Part shown: in pieces, positions 7,897 to 17,231 of the stretch
Layout of the letters: each line of letters opens with the position of its first letter
How positions within the stretch are numbered: the stretch's first letter is position 1
Source of the DNA: JADMIH01 sp035274425
GTDB taxonomy: Bacteria > Chloroflexota > Chloroflexia > QHBQ01 > JADMIH01
Reading direction: 5' to 3'
Assembly (NCBI GenBank): GCA_035274425.1
Contig: DATEOC010000088.1
Coordinates: 1 to 64,000, forward strand
DNA: 64,000 nucleotides
Notes under the pieces: model-generated
What the model was told of the DNA's origin: nothing
The model's input: only the letters and a program-made list of their open reading frames with translations
Databases searched by the model: none
Position numbers and translations under genes: made by a program

Positions 7897-9261
7897 CTAC
7901 TGCTGCATCATGTTGCGCAGGTTCGCAATCATGCGGCGCTTGCCCTTACCGCCCTTTCCCCCTCCCCCACCGCCACCGGTCATCATCTTCATCATCTTCT
8001 GCATCTGCTTGAACTGGTTGAGGAGGGCATTCACGTCCTGGACGCTGGTACCGCTGCCACGGGCGATGCGGCGGCGGCGGCTGCTGTCTATCACCTCCGG
8101 GCGGTGACGCTCCATTGGGGTCATGGATCGGATGATCGCTTCGATCTGGTTGAAGTCGCCCTCCTTGACCGAGACCTGCTGCTGGCGCATCGCTTGGCCG
8201 ATGCCCGGTATCATGCCCAGCACTTGCTCCAGGGGTCCGAGCTTCTTGACCTGCTGTAGCTGGCCGAGGAAGTCTTCCAGGTCGAAGGTGGCAGTGCGCA
8301 GCTTCTTCTCCATCGCTTTAGCCGACTCGACATCGTACTCCGCCTGGGCCTTCTCGATGAGAGTCAGCACGTCGCCCATACCGAGGATGCGCGAAGCCAC
8401 GCGGTCAGGGTAGAACGGCTCAAGCGCGTCAGTCTTCTCGCCGGTGCCTATGAACTTGATAGGGACGCCCGTTACTTCGCGCACCGAGAGGGCCGCACCG
8501 CCGCGAGTATCGCCATCCATCTTGGTCAGGATGAGGCCAGTTACGCCTACCTTCTCATTGAACTCAGAGGCGGCGCGCACGGCGTCCTGTCCGGTCATCG
8601 CGTCCACAACAAGGAGAATCTCGGTAGGATGGAGGCGGCTCTTGATAGTCGCCACCTCTTGCATCATCATCTCATCTATGTGCAGGCGGCCTGCGGTGTC
8701 GAGGATGACGGTCTGGTGGTTGCCTACCTGCCCCTGCCGCACGCCATTGACGGCGATATTGACGGGGTTGGCACCCTGCGGCTCAGAGTAGACGGGGATG
8801 TTTAGCTGCTTGCCCAGGGTCTGGAGCTGGTGGACGGCGGCGGGGCGGTACATATCGGCAGCGACCAGGAGAGGGTTCTGCCCGGCGCGGCGCAACTGTA
8901 GAGCCAGCTTGGCAGCGGTGGTCGTCTTGCCCGAACCCTGTAGGCCAACCATCATAATAATGGTTGGTGGAGTCTTGGACGATTCGAGACGGGCAGCTTC
9001 GCCCAGTAGCTCGATAAGCTGGTCGTGGACGATGGCGACCACCTGCTGGGCGGGGGTGAGGCTCTTGAGGACTTCTTGGCCGATGGCGCGCTCGCGCACT
9101 CGCTCCACGAAGGTCTTGACGACCTTGAAGTTGACGTCAGCTTCGAGGAGGGCGCGGCGCACCTCCTTCATCGCCTCGTCAATGTCGGCCTCGTCCAGCC
9201 GTCCCTTGCCGCTAAGGCGGATAAAGGCGGCATTTAATCTGTCGGATAGGCTTTCAAACAT
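7897..9261 (-). CDS. ffh: Signal recognition particle GTPase Ffh
   Basis: The 454-aa SRP54 homologue binds signal sequences on ribosomes together with SRP RNA and docks with FtsY. The N domain covers residues 1-90. The G domain carries GLQGSGKTTTAAKLA, DTAGRLHIDE and TKMDGDTRGGAAL. A Met-rich M domain follows from about 300 (VLGMIPGIGQAMRQQ). The tail, Gly/Lys-rich then MIANLRNMMQQ, is typical of the RNA-binding end. A TATAAT box on the minus strand at about 9325 precedes a leader that contains a repeat module (9285-9313). The receptor gene ftsY lies 1 kb upstream on the same strand, separated by a methyltransferase gene. Confidence 0.98.
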   Translation of the reverse strand: MFESLSDRLNAAFIRLSGKGRLDEADIDEAMKEVRRALLEADVNFKVVKTFVERVRERAIGQEVLKSLTPAQQVVAIVHDQLIELLGEAARLESSKTPPTIIMMVGLQGSGKTTTAAKLALQLRRAGQNPLLVAADMYRPAAVHQLQTLGKQLNIPVYSEPQGANPVNIAVNGVRQGQVGNHQTVILDTAGRLHIDEMMMQEVATIKSRLHPTEILLVVDAMTGQDAVRAASEFNEKVGVTGLILTKMDGDTRGGAALSVREVTGVPIKFIGTGEKTDALEPFYPDRVASRILGMGDVLTLIEKAQAEYDVESAKAMEKKLRTATFDLEDFLGQLQQVKKLGPLEQVLGMIPGIGQAMRQQQVSVKEGDFNQIEAIIRSMTPMERHRPEVIDSSRRRRIARGSGTSVQDVNALLNQFKQMQKMMKMMTGGGGGGGKGGKGKRRMIANLRNMMQQ

Positions 9262-9284
9262 GTTTGTTTCTCTCTAACAATATC

Positions 9285-9313
9285 TAAACACAAAGACGCA
9301 AAGGTCACAAAGT
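9285..9313. repeat. CACAAAGA-type repeat module in the ffh leader
   Basis: AAACACAAAGACGCAAAGGT and following bases match the C module of the composite repeats at 12903, 26139, 53162 and 60273. Here it stands alone between the ffh -10 box and the start codon, so it would be transcribed as part of the leader. Confidence 0.6.
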
Positions 9314-9337
9314 ATTCCTTACTATTATACCATTGGC

Positions 9338-10129
9338 TCACGGTCTTTTGCCGATCACCGTCCATATTGTGTCTGTTTCGGTTGCTGGCTCGCTCGTGAA
9401 TTCTCTGAAGAGGCGTATGTCTGTAAATCCTGCATCTTCGTAGAGGGCAATAGACTGCTCCCGGGTGTACCAGCGCACGCCTGGTGAGCGGGAGTAATCC
9501 TCCGTGTAGACAACCACTCCATGGCGGAGCAGTTCGAAACGATCATGGACGTGCTCAAGCTGGTTAGGAATGTCATAACCGTTTCGGGACCATCGCCGCA
9601 CGGTCAGGCCATCTTCGGGCCTGACTTTTTCCCCAGTTTGCTGCCAGTCTTTATAGGCAAACACGCTTTCGGTGGTTGGCTCAGTCCAGAGGATCATAAA
9701 CGGCATGGCGAGCGTCCCACCGGGCTCAAGGTGCCCATAGAAGCGCTTCATCGCTTCGGCGGCAGCCTCCAGATCAATTACCAGTTGGAAGGAACTGGAA
9801 GGGACGATGATGGTACGGTACTTTCTTGGCAGATCGAGTGAGGCCATGTCCTGCTCGTACAGAGTGGGTTGCAAGCCAAGCTTTTCCGCCTTTTCGCGGC
9901 AGAGCGCGAGCATCTCCGGCGAGTTGTCAACGCCATCAATGTCAACCCCGTCAGCAAGATAGTCGAGGAGCAAGCGGCCCGTGCCGCAGCCGACATCGAG
10001 GACGGGCTGGCCGCTCTCGTCTATAAGGTTCTTGTAGAAGGACCTGTCCGGCCACTGGGTAGTATCGCCACGCAATAGGTCCCAGGAGGCTGCAATAAGG
10101 CCCCTGTACTCATAATCCGATTGTGTCAT
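9338..10129 (-). CDS. Class I SAM-dependent methyltransferase
   Basis: The 263-aa protein has the Rossmann methyltransferase motifs: motif I LDVGCGTGRLLLDYL (residues about 39-53), the acidic end of strand 2 (GVDNSPEMLALCREKA), and motif IV around TIIVPSSSFQLV. The C-terminal half contains the antiparallel strands ending YEDAGFTDIRLFREF. The substrate is not evident; the overall form matches small-molecule methyltransferases rather than rRNA enzymes. It lies between ftsY and ffh on the same strand with short gaps (46 bp to the ftsY end, 76 bp to the ffh start). Confidence 0.85.
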   Translation of the reverse strand: MTQSDYEYRGLIAASWDLLRGDTTQWPDRSFYKNLIDESGQPVLDVGCGTGRLLLDYLADGVDIDGVDNSPEMLALCREKAEKLGLQPTLYEQDMASLDLPRKYRTIIVPSSSFQLVIDLEAAAEAMKRFYGHLEPGGTLAMPFMILWTEPTTESVFAYKDWQQTGEKVRPEDGLTVRRWSRNGYDIPNQLEHVHDRFELLRHGVVVYTEDYSRSPGVRWYTREQSIALYEDAGFTDIRLFREFTSEPATETDTIWTVIGKRP

Positions 10130-10175
10130 GATTCCTCCAGGGCGCGATAAGTCACGCCCCTACACCTTTTCCGCA

Positions 10176-11180
10176 CTATGAAAAGAGCGCCTGCACGAAC
10201 TGGCGAGCATCGAACTCAGCAAGGTCGCCTATCTTCTCTCCGGTGCCCACGTAGCGCACTGGGAGGTTTAGTTCTCGAGCGATAGCGAATACGATCCCAC
10301 CTTTGGCCGTGCCGTCCAGCTTGGCTACGGCTACGTCGCTCACCTCGGCTACATCCATGAAGGACTTGGCCTGCTGGAGACCGTTCTGCCCGGAGGTGGC
10401 GTCGAGCACCAGGATGGTCTCGTGAGGCGCGCCGGGCTGTTGCTTGGCGATGATACGGCGAACTTTACGCAGTTCCTCCATGAGGTTGGTCTTGGTGTGG
10501 AGCCTGCCTGCGGTGTCAATTATCAGCACGTCGGCGTTGCGCGACTTCGCGGCTTCCATCGCATCGAAGACCACAGCTCCTGGGTCGGCCCCTATCTGAT
10601 GGCGAATGACAGGGGCACCCACGCGCTCACCCCAAATCTGAAGCTGCTCGATAGCTGCTGCACGGAAGGTATCGCCCGCGCCGATGATGACGCTCTTGCC
10701 CTGGTCGCGCAGGTACTTGGTCAGTTTGGCGATAGTGGTGGTCTTACCCACGCCGTTCACGCCGACGACAAGGATGACGTAGGGCCGAGCTTCTACGACT
10801 TCGCCCTCAACTTGGGGCGCACTGCCGTTTCTGCGGGCGGCCTGGTCGCGCTCAGGTTTTTCTAGCACCCAGACAAGCTCATCCTGTAGAGCCTGATAGA
10901 CGGCAGAGGGCTTCTTTAGGCGGTCAGCCAGGACGCGCTGCTTCAGGCGGTCAAGCACGATCACGGTGGTGTCCACCCCGACGTCCGCCTGGATGAGGAG
11001 AGTTTCGAGCTCTTCCCAGATGTCCTCGGTGATCTCGTCCACCTCGAAAAGGGAGACGATCTGCTGGAAGAAGCCGCGCTTGGTACGCGTCAGCCCTTCC
11101 TCTACCTTCTGCTGCTGCTCCTGTAGCTGCTCTTCAGTCGGTTGTGGCTGTTTGTCTTTTCGGCGGAAGAAGCTGAACAT
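10176..11180 (-). CDS. ftsY: Signal recognition particle receptor FtsY
   Basis: The 334-aa SRP receptor GTPase docks ribosome-SRP complexes at the membrane. It has a basic, Gln-rich N-terminus (FSFFRRKDKQ), an N domain with a four-helix pattern, and a G domain with GVNGVGKTTTIAKL, GDTFRAAAIEQLQ, DTAGRLHTKTNLMEEL and KLDGTAKGG. The usual TKLDG is AKLDG here. The ATG at 11180 is chosen because MFSFFRRK is a typical FtsY start. The frame stays open another 60 codons upstream, but those codons are repeat sequence (11190-11295) and do not look like protein. Confidence 0.97.
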   Translation of the reverse strand: MFSFFRRKDKQPQPTEEQLQEQQQKVEEGLTRTKRGFFQQIVSLFEVDEITEDIWEELETLLIQADVGVDTTVIVLDRLKQRVLADRLKKPSAVYQALQDELVWVLEKPERDQAARRNGSAPQVEGEVVEARPYVILVVGVNGVGKTTTIAKLTKYLRDQGKSVIIGAGDTFRAAAIEQLQIWGERVGAPVIRHQIGADPGAVVFDAMEAAKSRNADVLIIDTAGRLHTKTNLMEELRKVRRIIAKQQPGAPHETILVLDATSGQNGLQQAKSFMDVAEVSDVAVAKLDGTAKGGIVFAIARELNLPVRYVGTGEKIGDLAEFDARQFVQALFS

Positions 11181-11189
11181 GGGTGGGTT

Positions 11190-11295
11190 GCGGACGGAAG
11201 ACGAAGGACGGAAGATGAATGAAACGTGATGCGTGATGCGTGAAAGTATTGTAAGTTTGCTTTCGTCTTTCGTCTTTCGTCTTTCGTCTCGTCTA
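11190..11295. repeat. Composite repeat between ftsY and the gene at 11296
   Basis: From left to right: GGACGAAGGACG-type heptamers, the unit GAAACGTGATGCGTGATGCG (11221 on), a spacer, then inverted heptamers (CTTTCGT units at 11262-11290). The right end stops 3 bp from the TAA of the minus-strand gene at 11296, and the left end lies 10 bp before the ftsY start codon. The repeat therefore fills the whole intergenic space. Confidence 0.75.
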
Positions 11296-12816
11296 TTATC
11301 CTTCTTCGGTCTGTAGCCCTTCGTCCCCGTCGGGGCCTTGCAGGTCGTTCCACATTTCACGGACTTCGTGGAAGAACTGGAGGGCGTTGTTGATTATCTC
11401 CTTCTGGCGCTCTTTGTCGGGGACGAAGACCATCAGGAGGAGGCCGCCAAGTAAGGAGAGCCAGAAGAGTATGCGGGTGGTTTCACGAGTGAGAGAGGTA
11501 GCGCCACCGACGACGCCTCCCACGGCACCCCTGACGCCCTTGCCTGCTTTGGATACACCCTTCGAGACGCCGTTGCGGCGATGACTCACCGCAGAGGCGA
11601 GGTCGCCGGCGCGATGAGCTGCGAAAGTGGAGGCGTCGCCGAGGCGGTGGCGACCAAAGGTGAGCGCTTCGTCGGCGCGATGCCTGGCGAAGGTAGCGGC
11701 GTCATCAGCGAGAGGTCCGGCCTTGTCGAGTGCATCTTGCGCCTTGTCACGGGCTGCGCCCAGCAGATCGGATAGCGCACCGGGGGTCTGGGAGGCTATA
11801 TCGCCTACTTTGCCTGCGGCCCTACCGGCTCTGCGGCCTGCGGCAGGCATCAAATCGTCCAGCACGGTGCTTATAGTTTTGCCACCTACCTTTTGAGCGC
11901 CCGGTAAGACTTCCTGAATTACTTTCCCCACGACCCCAATGGCAAGCCCTCGCGCCATATCGGCCAGGCTTCCCGCGCCCGAACCGGCAGCGCGGCCAAT
12001 AGTGCGTGCACGCTTACCAACCTCGGCATCCTCGAAAAGTTTGCTGGCGCGCTTTTGGGCTCCAGGCATCACGTCATCGCGGACACGCCCAAAAACGTCT
12101 TGCGCGACGGGCACTACGTCCTCTCGCACGGTGCGGGCAACGGTGCTTGCGGCTTCCTGGGCGGCTGGAATGACGTTATCCTTCATGGCCTCGGCAGCCT
12201 TCGGAGCTACGTCGCTACGTACCGACTCGATAACCCCTGCTACCTTATCCTTGATAGCTTCGAGGAAGTTGCCGACATCTTTGCCGTCTATATCGGGTAA
12301 GGAGAGGTTCGAGGCACCTTTGCGGGCGTCATCGGCGCGGTGCCTGGCGAAGGTGGAGGCCTCGTCCGCACGGTGGCGGGCGAAGGTGGCAGCATCGCGT
12401 GCCTGGTCTATCGCGTCCTCAAGCATAGAAGAGAGGTCTGCGTTCTTAGCCATCTTGCGGGCACGCTTGCGAACGTCGCTCACGGTGTCGCCAAGGTCGA
12501 TATCACTGGCTGCGCTTTTCGCTTTGTCGAGAGCGTCGCCCAGCATACCGCCGAGGTCAACTTTGCCCGCGGCACGGGCAACGGTCTTCGCACGCTTCTT
12601 GCCCTCTTTGCCCAGCTCTTCGAGCATATCTTCGATGCGCTCTTTCGGGGTCGGCTTGCGCCTGCGACCCGCGAGCACCAGTATAGCGCCAACGACAGCC
12701 GCTACGGCAGCGGAGAGACCCAATATGGGGATGAGGTCGTTACTGTCGTCATCGAAATCCAAATCGGCGTCGAGGTCGAGGTCCGTGCCTTCAAACTCAT
12801 TGTACGTTTTATCCAT
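11296..12816 (-). CDS. Long helical membrane-anchored protein with TFARHRAD repeats
   Basis: The 506-aa product is not assigned to a family. An acidic N-terminal segment (Asp-rich, residues 5-28) precedes one hydrophobic helix (about 30-50). About 380 residues of Ala/Lys/Arg/Asp-rich amphipathic helix follow, with near-repeats such as DAATFARHRADEASTFARHR, a recurring TFARHRAD unit, and VxPxAQ-type 11-residue periods, as in apolipoprotein or LEA-like proteins. A second hydrophobic helix (LFWLSLLGGLLLMVFV) lies near residue 465, with a short acidic tail. The two anchors with a long helical span suggest a membrane-surface structural role; this is inference. A TATAAT box lies about 60 bp upstream. 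The stop codon abuts repeat DNA. Confidence 0.7.
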   Translation of the reverse strand: MDKTYNEFEGTDLDLDADLDFDDDSNDLIPILGLSAAVAAVVGAILVLAGRRRKPTPKERIEDMLEELGKEGKKRAKTVARAAGKVDLGGMLGDALDKAKSAASDIDLGDTVSDVRKRARKMAKNADLSSMLEDAIDQARDAATFARHRADEASTFARHRADDARKGASNLSLPDIDGKDVGNFLEAIKDKVAGVIESVRSDVAPKAAEAMKDNVIPAAQEAASTVARTVREDVVPVAQDVFGRVRDDVMPGAQKRASKLFEDAEVGKRARTIGRAAGSGAGSLADMARGLAIGVVGKVIQEVLPGAQKVGGKTISTVLDDLMPAAGRRAGRAAGKVGDIASQTPGALSDLLGAARDKAQDALDKAGPLADDAATFARHRADEALTFGRHRLGDASTFAAHRAGDLASAVSHRRNGVSKGVSKAGKGVRGAVGGVVGGATSLTRETTRILFWLSLLGGLLLMVFVPDKERQKEIINNALQFFHEVREMWNDLQGPDGDEGLQTEEG

Positions 12817-12902
12817 ATAGCCCTCCTGATGGGGTAATCCTCACGGAGTGGTAAGCAAGCATTATGCCTCGCTATTATACAACAAGAGGGGAGAAAGTGG
12901 CC

Positions 12903-13078
12903 TGGGGACGGACGACGGACGACAGACGACAGACGACAGACGACGGACGATATTAAACACAGAGACACAGAGAGCACAAAGGTAACACAGAGTTTATTTT
13001 TGGTTACTATTTACCCTTATAAATCTCTGTGCGTCCTCTGCGTCCTTTGTGTCTCTGTGTTTAATCCGTCGTCCGTCG
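12903..13078. repeat. Composite palindromic repeat between smc and the gene at 11296
   Basis: The order is heptamers GGACGAC/AGACGAC, then CACAGAGACACAGAGAGCAC, an AT-rich centre of about 45 bp, the inverted CTCTGTG... units, and inverted heptamers GTCGTCC. The whole is a large imperfect palindrome. Its right end directly touches the smc stop codon at 13079. Confidence 0.8.
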
Positions 13079-16000
13079 TCACGCCGGGACTTTGAGGGAG
13101 AGGAGCTTGGAGGTGCCGTCGCCTGCCATCGAGACGCCGTAGAGGGTGTCGGCGGCTTCGATGGTGCCACGATTGTGGGTTACGATGACGAACTGGGTCT
13201 TCGCGCCCAATTCCTGGAGGGCCGTGCGGAAGCGGGTGACGTTGCTCTCGTCGAGGGCGGCGTCTACCTCATCGAGCACGCAGAATGGGACGGGGCGCAC
13301 CTTAAGGAGGGCGCAGAGGAGGGCTACCGAGGTAAGGGCGCGCTCACCACCTGAGAGGGCCGCGAGGGTCTGCATGCGCTTGCCGGGGGGCTGGGCGGAA
13401 ATTTCGACGCCCGTAGCGGTGTAGTCCTGGGGGTTAGTCAATTCGAGGCGGGCGGAGCCACCCGCGAAGAGGGTCGTGAAGAACGCGCTGAACGCATCGT
13501 TCACCTCCGCGAAGGTGGCGGCAAACTGCTCGCGCATAGTGCGGTCAAGCTCCCCTATCACGCGGCGCAGGGTCTCGGCGGCGGAGGAAAGGTCCTGGAG
13601 CTGGCTGCGAAGGTAAGTGTGTCGCTCAGAGAGGGTCGCGTGCTCTTCCAGCGCGAGGGGATTTACGGGGCCGATACGCGACAGCTTCGACTTGAGCGCC
13701 ACTATCCGTCGCTCTAAGTCGATCATCTCAGTCTCTGCTGAGGGGATATGTATCCCGGCTGTGTCGAGTGGCATCGGGGGACTGTCATTGCTACGGTTGC
13801 GCTCCCACAGGTCGCGCCAGCTTCCGTGGCTAGCACCTGCGGATAGGTTCGCGTTGCCGTTTGACGCTCCTTTTACATGGGCCAGGGTCGGTGCGGCATC
13901 TTCACCCAACTCTTCCGCTATCTCAAGCCATAGGGTATCTAGCACGCCCGCACAACGCTCGCGCTCAACCAGGGCGCGGCTGTGCAGCGTTTCGCTTTCC
14001 AGGAGAGACGCTTGCAAAGCCGACTGCTCGGCCTCGACACGGCTGACATCTCCCTCAAGCGACTTCACCTCTAGCTCCGATGGGCCAACCTGGGCTTCTA
14101 TCTGGGCAAGCTCCTGGGCCAGCGCGTCCATTTCCGAGGTGTGGGCTTCTATCTGGCGGGCGAATCGTGTTTCTTCCTCGTCAGCTTGAGCAATGCGCTC
14201 CTGGAGCGCGGCGTACTTCGAGCTGTTTTTTTCCAATTGAGAGCGCAAATCATGCTGGCGGGCCTGCGTGTTGCGAAGGGCCTCTTCCAGGACAGCGATA
14301 CGTGTCTGGCTTGCACCTGTGGAGTACGCGATCCCCTGACGTTGCGAGGTGAGCGCGGCCAGGAGTGACTTAGCCACCTGTAGCTCATCACGTAAGGGAC
14401 CAGCCTCCTTTTCAGCCTCCTCGATTTGAGCGGAGAGGTCGGCTTGCAGATTCGTGGTGGACTGAGCCGATTTTCGCGCATCAGCGAGCAGCCCTTCGCG
14501 CCATGCCAGCTCCTGCCGAAGGCGCGACACAATACCCTGCCGTTCAACGTGCGCCACCTGTGCGGCTACCTGCTGCTTGCGGGCGACATCTGCTAAGGAG
14601 GCAGCCTGCATCACAGCCGCATCGCATCTGCGCACGGCGACGTCGGCTTCCTCAACTTCATTTTCCGCCTGGGCCAGCGCGCTTGCAAGTGCTTCTCGTG
14701 CCGAGGTCAACTCCCTGCGCTTGCGCTCACGGGCGAGGAGCGTGCGACCCTGCGCCTGCTTATCTCCTGTCCTCGTGTTGGAGCCGCCCGTTACTGAGCC
14801 GCCCGGGCGTACCACTTCGCCATCGAGCGTGGCGAGGGTCCAGGGCGCGTTCGCTTGCAAGCTAGCTATGGTCATTCGAGCCGATGGGAGGTCTTCTACT
14901 ATGAGCAGACGACCCAGGAGCATCTCAGCGAGGCTGCGCAGGGAGGGGTCGTACCTGACCAGGTCGGACGCCACCCCAACGATTCCTTCGCCCCTCGGCG
15001 GAGACGATAGAGGCAACACGCGCAGGGTATCGAGGGGAAGGAAGGTGGCGCGGCCCGCGCCGGTCAGCTTGAGCATCGCTATGGCGCGCTCCGCGTCGGC
15101 CCAATGAGACATCACCACCTCTTGCAGGCGGCCACCCAACGCGGCTTCGATTGCGATTTCAAGATCGGGCGGGACCTGTAATAATTCAGCGACGGTGCCC
15201 ACATAGCTCGATAGCCTGCCATCCCTCGCAGCGGCGACAACGGCGCGCACCCCGCCGTAGAGGCTGGCCTGCTGCTCTCCCGCGAGAGAGGCAATTTGGG
15301 AAGCAAGCGCGTCACCCTGCCGCAAGAGGTCTCGGCGATGAGCTTCGGCTGCTGAGCGGGCGGAGCGGGCCGTGTCCAGGGCAGTAGCAGCGGCGGATTG
15401 AGCACGGCTCGCCTGGCCAACGGCTTCCTGCGCGGCGAGGAGATCAGCGTGTGCCTTCCCAAGAGCCGCTTCAGACGCGTCGAGCTGGGATTGCAAATCT
15501 ACAAGCCCGGCCTCACCTTCTTCGGCGGAGAGCGCCCATTTAGCAGCCTGAGCCTGGGCGTCACGCAATCGTCCCTGGAGGTCGGAGACACGACGCTGGA
15601 GCGCGTCCACCTTGCCTGCACAAGAGGAATAATGCACCTCGGCTTCTTTCACCTGCGCGTCGAGGGCGGCCAGTTGTGCCGTTACCTCGCGCTCGGCCTC
15701 CTGGAGGGAGGACATCTCGGCGACTCGCTCGGCGGCATCGGCTTCAAGGACGCGCAGCTGGCGCTCCAGGGCAGTGCGAGATGTTGTGAGGTCGGCCTGC
15801 TCCTGTTGGAGAGTGCGGCGCTGACCTTGTGCTGAGAGGAGGCGCTCACCCATGACGGCGTGTGCCTGCGACCTGGAGGCATGAGCGGCCTGTATCTTTG
15901 CTCGCCGGGCATGAAGGCCGGATACTGAGTCGACCAGGCCCCAGGCGCGGGCACGCACTTCTTGCAGGGCGGCGTCTTTCGTCGCGACCTCAGCTTTGCG

Positions 16001-16762
16001 GACGGCGACGGTCTGCTCTGCCTCACGCTCGGCCTCCTCGGCGCGCTGGAGGGCGGCGATGGAGTGCGCCCACCTGCCCGCGTACCACGTCTTGAGGAGG
16101 GTGTGGAGGTCGCACTCCAGCTTCTGGTACTCCTGGGCCTGCTTCGCCTGGCGCTCCATGCGGCGGACCTGCGGCTCTAGCTCAGAGGCCAGATCGTTGA
16201 CGCGGGCTACATTCTCCTCGGTGCGGGATAGCCTGCGGAGGGCGTCCTCACGCTGGGTGAAATAGCCCCGTATGGAGGCGGCCTCCTCGAAAAGCTCTCG
16301 CCGCTCCTCCGGGCGCAGGGAGAGGGCGGCGTCTACCAGTCCCTGCCCCACAACGGTATAGGCCTCTCCGAGCGATTGGGAGATTTCAAGCACGTCGCGC
16401 AGGCGCACGCGGCTCTTGTTGATGTAATATTCGTTCTCGCCGGTACGAAAGGCACGCCGGGTGAGAGTTATCTCAGCGAACTCGAGGGGGAGGAGGCGGT
16501 CGGCGTTGTCGAGGGTGATGGAGACCTCCGCCATGCCGAGGGGAGCGCGGTTGGAGGAGCCTGAGAAGATGAGGTCTTCGGTCCTTTTGGCGCGCAGGTT
16601 GGAGAGGGCCTGCTCGCCAAGCACCCACCGCACGGCGTCGGCCACGTTGCTCTTGCCGGAGCCATTGGGGCCGACTATGGCTGTAAGCCCCTCCCCGAAG
16701 CGCAGGTCGGTGCGCGGGGCGAAGGTCTTGAAGCCGTGGAGGGTGAGGTGTTTGAGACGCAT
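13079..16762 (-). CDS. smc: Chromosome segregation ATPase SMC
   Basis: The 1227-aa SMC protein compacts and segregates DNA with ScpA/ScpB. It starts MRLKHLTLHGFKTF, the family's usual N-terminus, with Walker A GPNGSGKSNVADAV and the QGLVDAAL-type Q-loop region. Coiled coil extends to about residue 500, a hinge lies at about 510-680 (GVRAVVAAARDGRLSSYVG through GGSVTGGSNTRTG), and a return coiled coil follows. The C-terminal head carries LSGGERALTSVALL and Walker B FCVLDEVDAALDE. The frame is open about 100 codons further upstream, but that part is repeat-derived and intergenic. ScpA/ScpB are not in the window. A TACAAT box near 16890 may be its promoter. The stop codon is joined directly to a repeat. 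Confidence 0.97.
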   Translation of the reverse strand: MRLKHLTLHGFKTFAPRTDLRFGEGLTAIVGPNGSGKSNVADAVRWVLGEQALSNLRAKRTEDLIFSGSSNRAPLGMAEVSITLDNADRLLPLEFAEITLTRRAFRTGENEYYINKSRVRLRDVLEISQSLGEAYTVVGQGLVDAALSLRPEERRELFEEAASIRGYFTQREDALRRLSRTEENVARVNDLASELEPQVRRMERQAKQAQEYQKLECDLHTLLKTWYAGRWAHSIAALQRAEEAEREAEQTVAVRKAEVATKDAALQEVRARAWGLVDSVSGLHARRAKIQAAHASRSQAHAVMGERLLSAQGQRRTLQQEQADLTTSRTALERQLRVLEADAAERVAEMSSLQEAEREVTAQLAALDAQVKEAEVHYSSCAGKVDALQRRVSDLQGRLRDAQAQAAKWALSAEEGEAGLVDLQSQLDASEAALGKAHADLLAAQEAVGQASRAQSAAATALDTARSARSAAEAHRRDLLRQGDALASQIASLAGEQQASLYGGVRAVVAAARDGRLSSYVGTVAELLQVPPDLEIAIEAALGGRLQEVVMSHWADAERAIAMLKLTGAGRATFLPLDTLRVLPLSSPPRGEGIVGVASDLVRYDPSLRSLAEMLLGRLLIVEDLPSARMTIASLQANAPWTLATLDGEVVRPGGSVTGGSNTRTGDKQAQGRTLLARERKRRELTSAREALASALAQAENEVEEADVAVRRCDAAVMQAASLADVARKQQVAAQVAHVERQGIVSRLRQELAWREGLLADARKSAQSTTNLQADLSAQIEEAEKEAGPLRDELQVAKSLLAALTSQRQGIAYSTGASQTRIAVLEEALRNTQARQHDLRSQLEKNSSKYAALQERIAQADEEETRFARQIEAHTSEMDALAQELAQIEAQVGPSELEVKSLEGDVSRVEAEQSALQASLLESETLHSRALVERERCAGVLDTLWLEIAEELGEDAAPTLAHVKGASNGNANLSAGASHGSWRDLWERNRSNDSPPMPLDTAGIHIPSAETEMIDLERRIVALKSKLSRIGPVNPLALEEHATLSERHTYLRSQLQDLSSAAETLRRVIGELDRTMREQFAATFAEVNDAFSAFFTTLFAGGSARLELTNPQDYTATGVEISAQPPGKRMQTLAALSGGERALTSVALLCALLKVRPVPFCVLDEVDAALDESNVTRFRTALQELGAKTQFVIVTHNRGTIEAADTLYGVSMAGDGTSKLLSLKVPA

Positions 16763-16777
16763 GGATATGGGAGTGTT

Positions 16778-16840
16778 ACGGACGAAAGACGAAGGACGAA
16801 GGACGAAAAAGCATGAAAAGTGATGCGTGATGCGTGAATT
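16778..16840. repeat. Repeat modules upstream of smc
   Basis: Heptamers of the type GGACGAAAGACGAAGGACG are followed by GAAAAGTGATGCGTGATGCG. It lies 15 bp upstream of the smc start codon. The rest of the gap to 17050 shows one possible -10 (TACAAT, minus strand, near 16890) and no gene. Confidence 0.7.
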
Positions 16841-17051
16841 TGTTGGATATTGGGTGAGCTTCTGGCGGAGGGCGGCGATGTACGGATGCAATTGTACCAT
16901 GAAGGGAGGGGCGTGTGGAAAATAGAGGGGTTGAGAAAACGTTGAGAGTTGGGGTAAAGGAAAAAGGTGTAGGGGCCTGAATTGGGCGTAGGCCAAGAAC
17001 CCGCGAACGGCCCTGGTTAGAATGGGCGCTCTTCCCATAGATACCCTTGCA

Positions 17052-17098
17052 AAAAGCGGAGCGTACATAGACTTCTCTTAAGTGCGCGCTCCGCTTTT
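17052..17098. repeat. Shared-loop hairpin, copy 2
   Basis: The arms AAAAGCGGAGCG and CGCTCCGCTTTT, extended inward by imperfect pairs, enclose AGACTTCTCTTAAG. The loop is identical to that at 4802-4815, while the stem is unrelated. A second small hairpin (GGTCTCTC/GAGAGAGCC) follows directly. Confidence 0.75.
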
Positions 17099-17148
17099 GG
17101 TCTCTCTATGCGACGAGAGAGCCAGGAAAGGATATGTCATATGGACAA

Positions 17149-17192
17149 AACCTAACCTCCGATAGACTCTCCTTAACATCGGAGGTTAGGTT
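17149..17192. repeat. Shared-loop hairpin, copy 3
   Basis: A perfect 15-bp stem (AACCTAACCTCCGAT and complement) encloses the 14-nt loop AGACTCTCCTTAAC, a variant of the common loop with three changed central bases. Confidence 0.75.
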
Positions 17193-17231
17193 CTAGGAAG
17201 GATAGCAATTCTGATGCTGGCTGAATCTGGT

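Noticed and set aside
11181..11360. Extended N-terminus of FtsY
   Set aside because: Sixty upstream codons are translations of heptamer repeats and overlap the end of the next gene; MFSFFRRK is the normal start.
16763..17068. Extended N-terminus of SMC (about 100 more codons in frame)
   Set aside because: The codons lie in repeat modules and GC-rich intergenic DNA, and SMC proteins begin at MRLKHLTLHGFKTF-like sequence.
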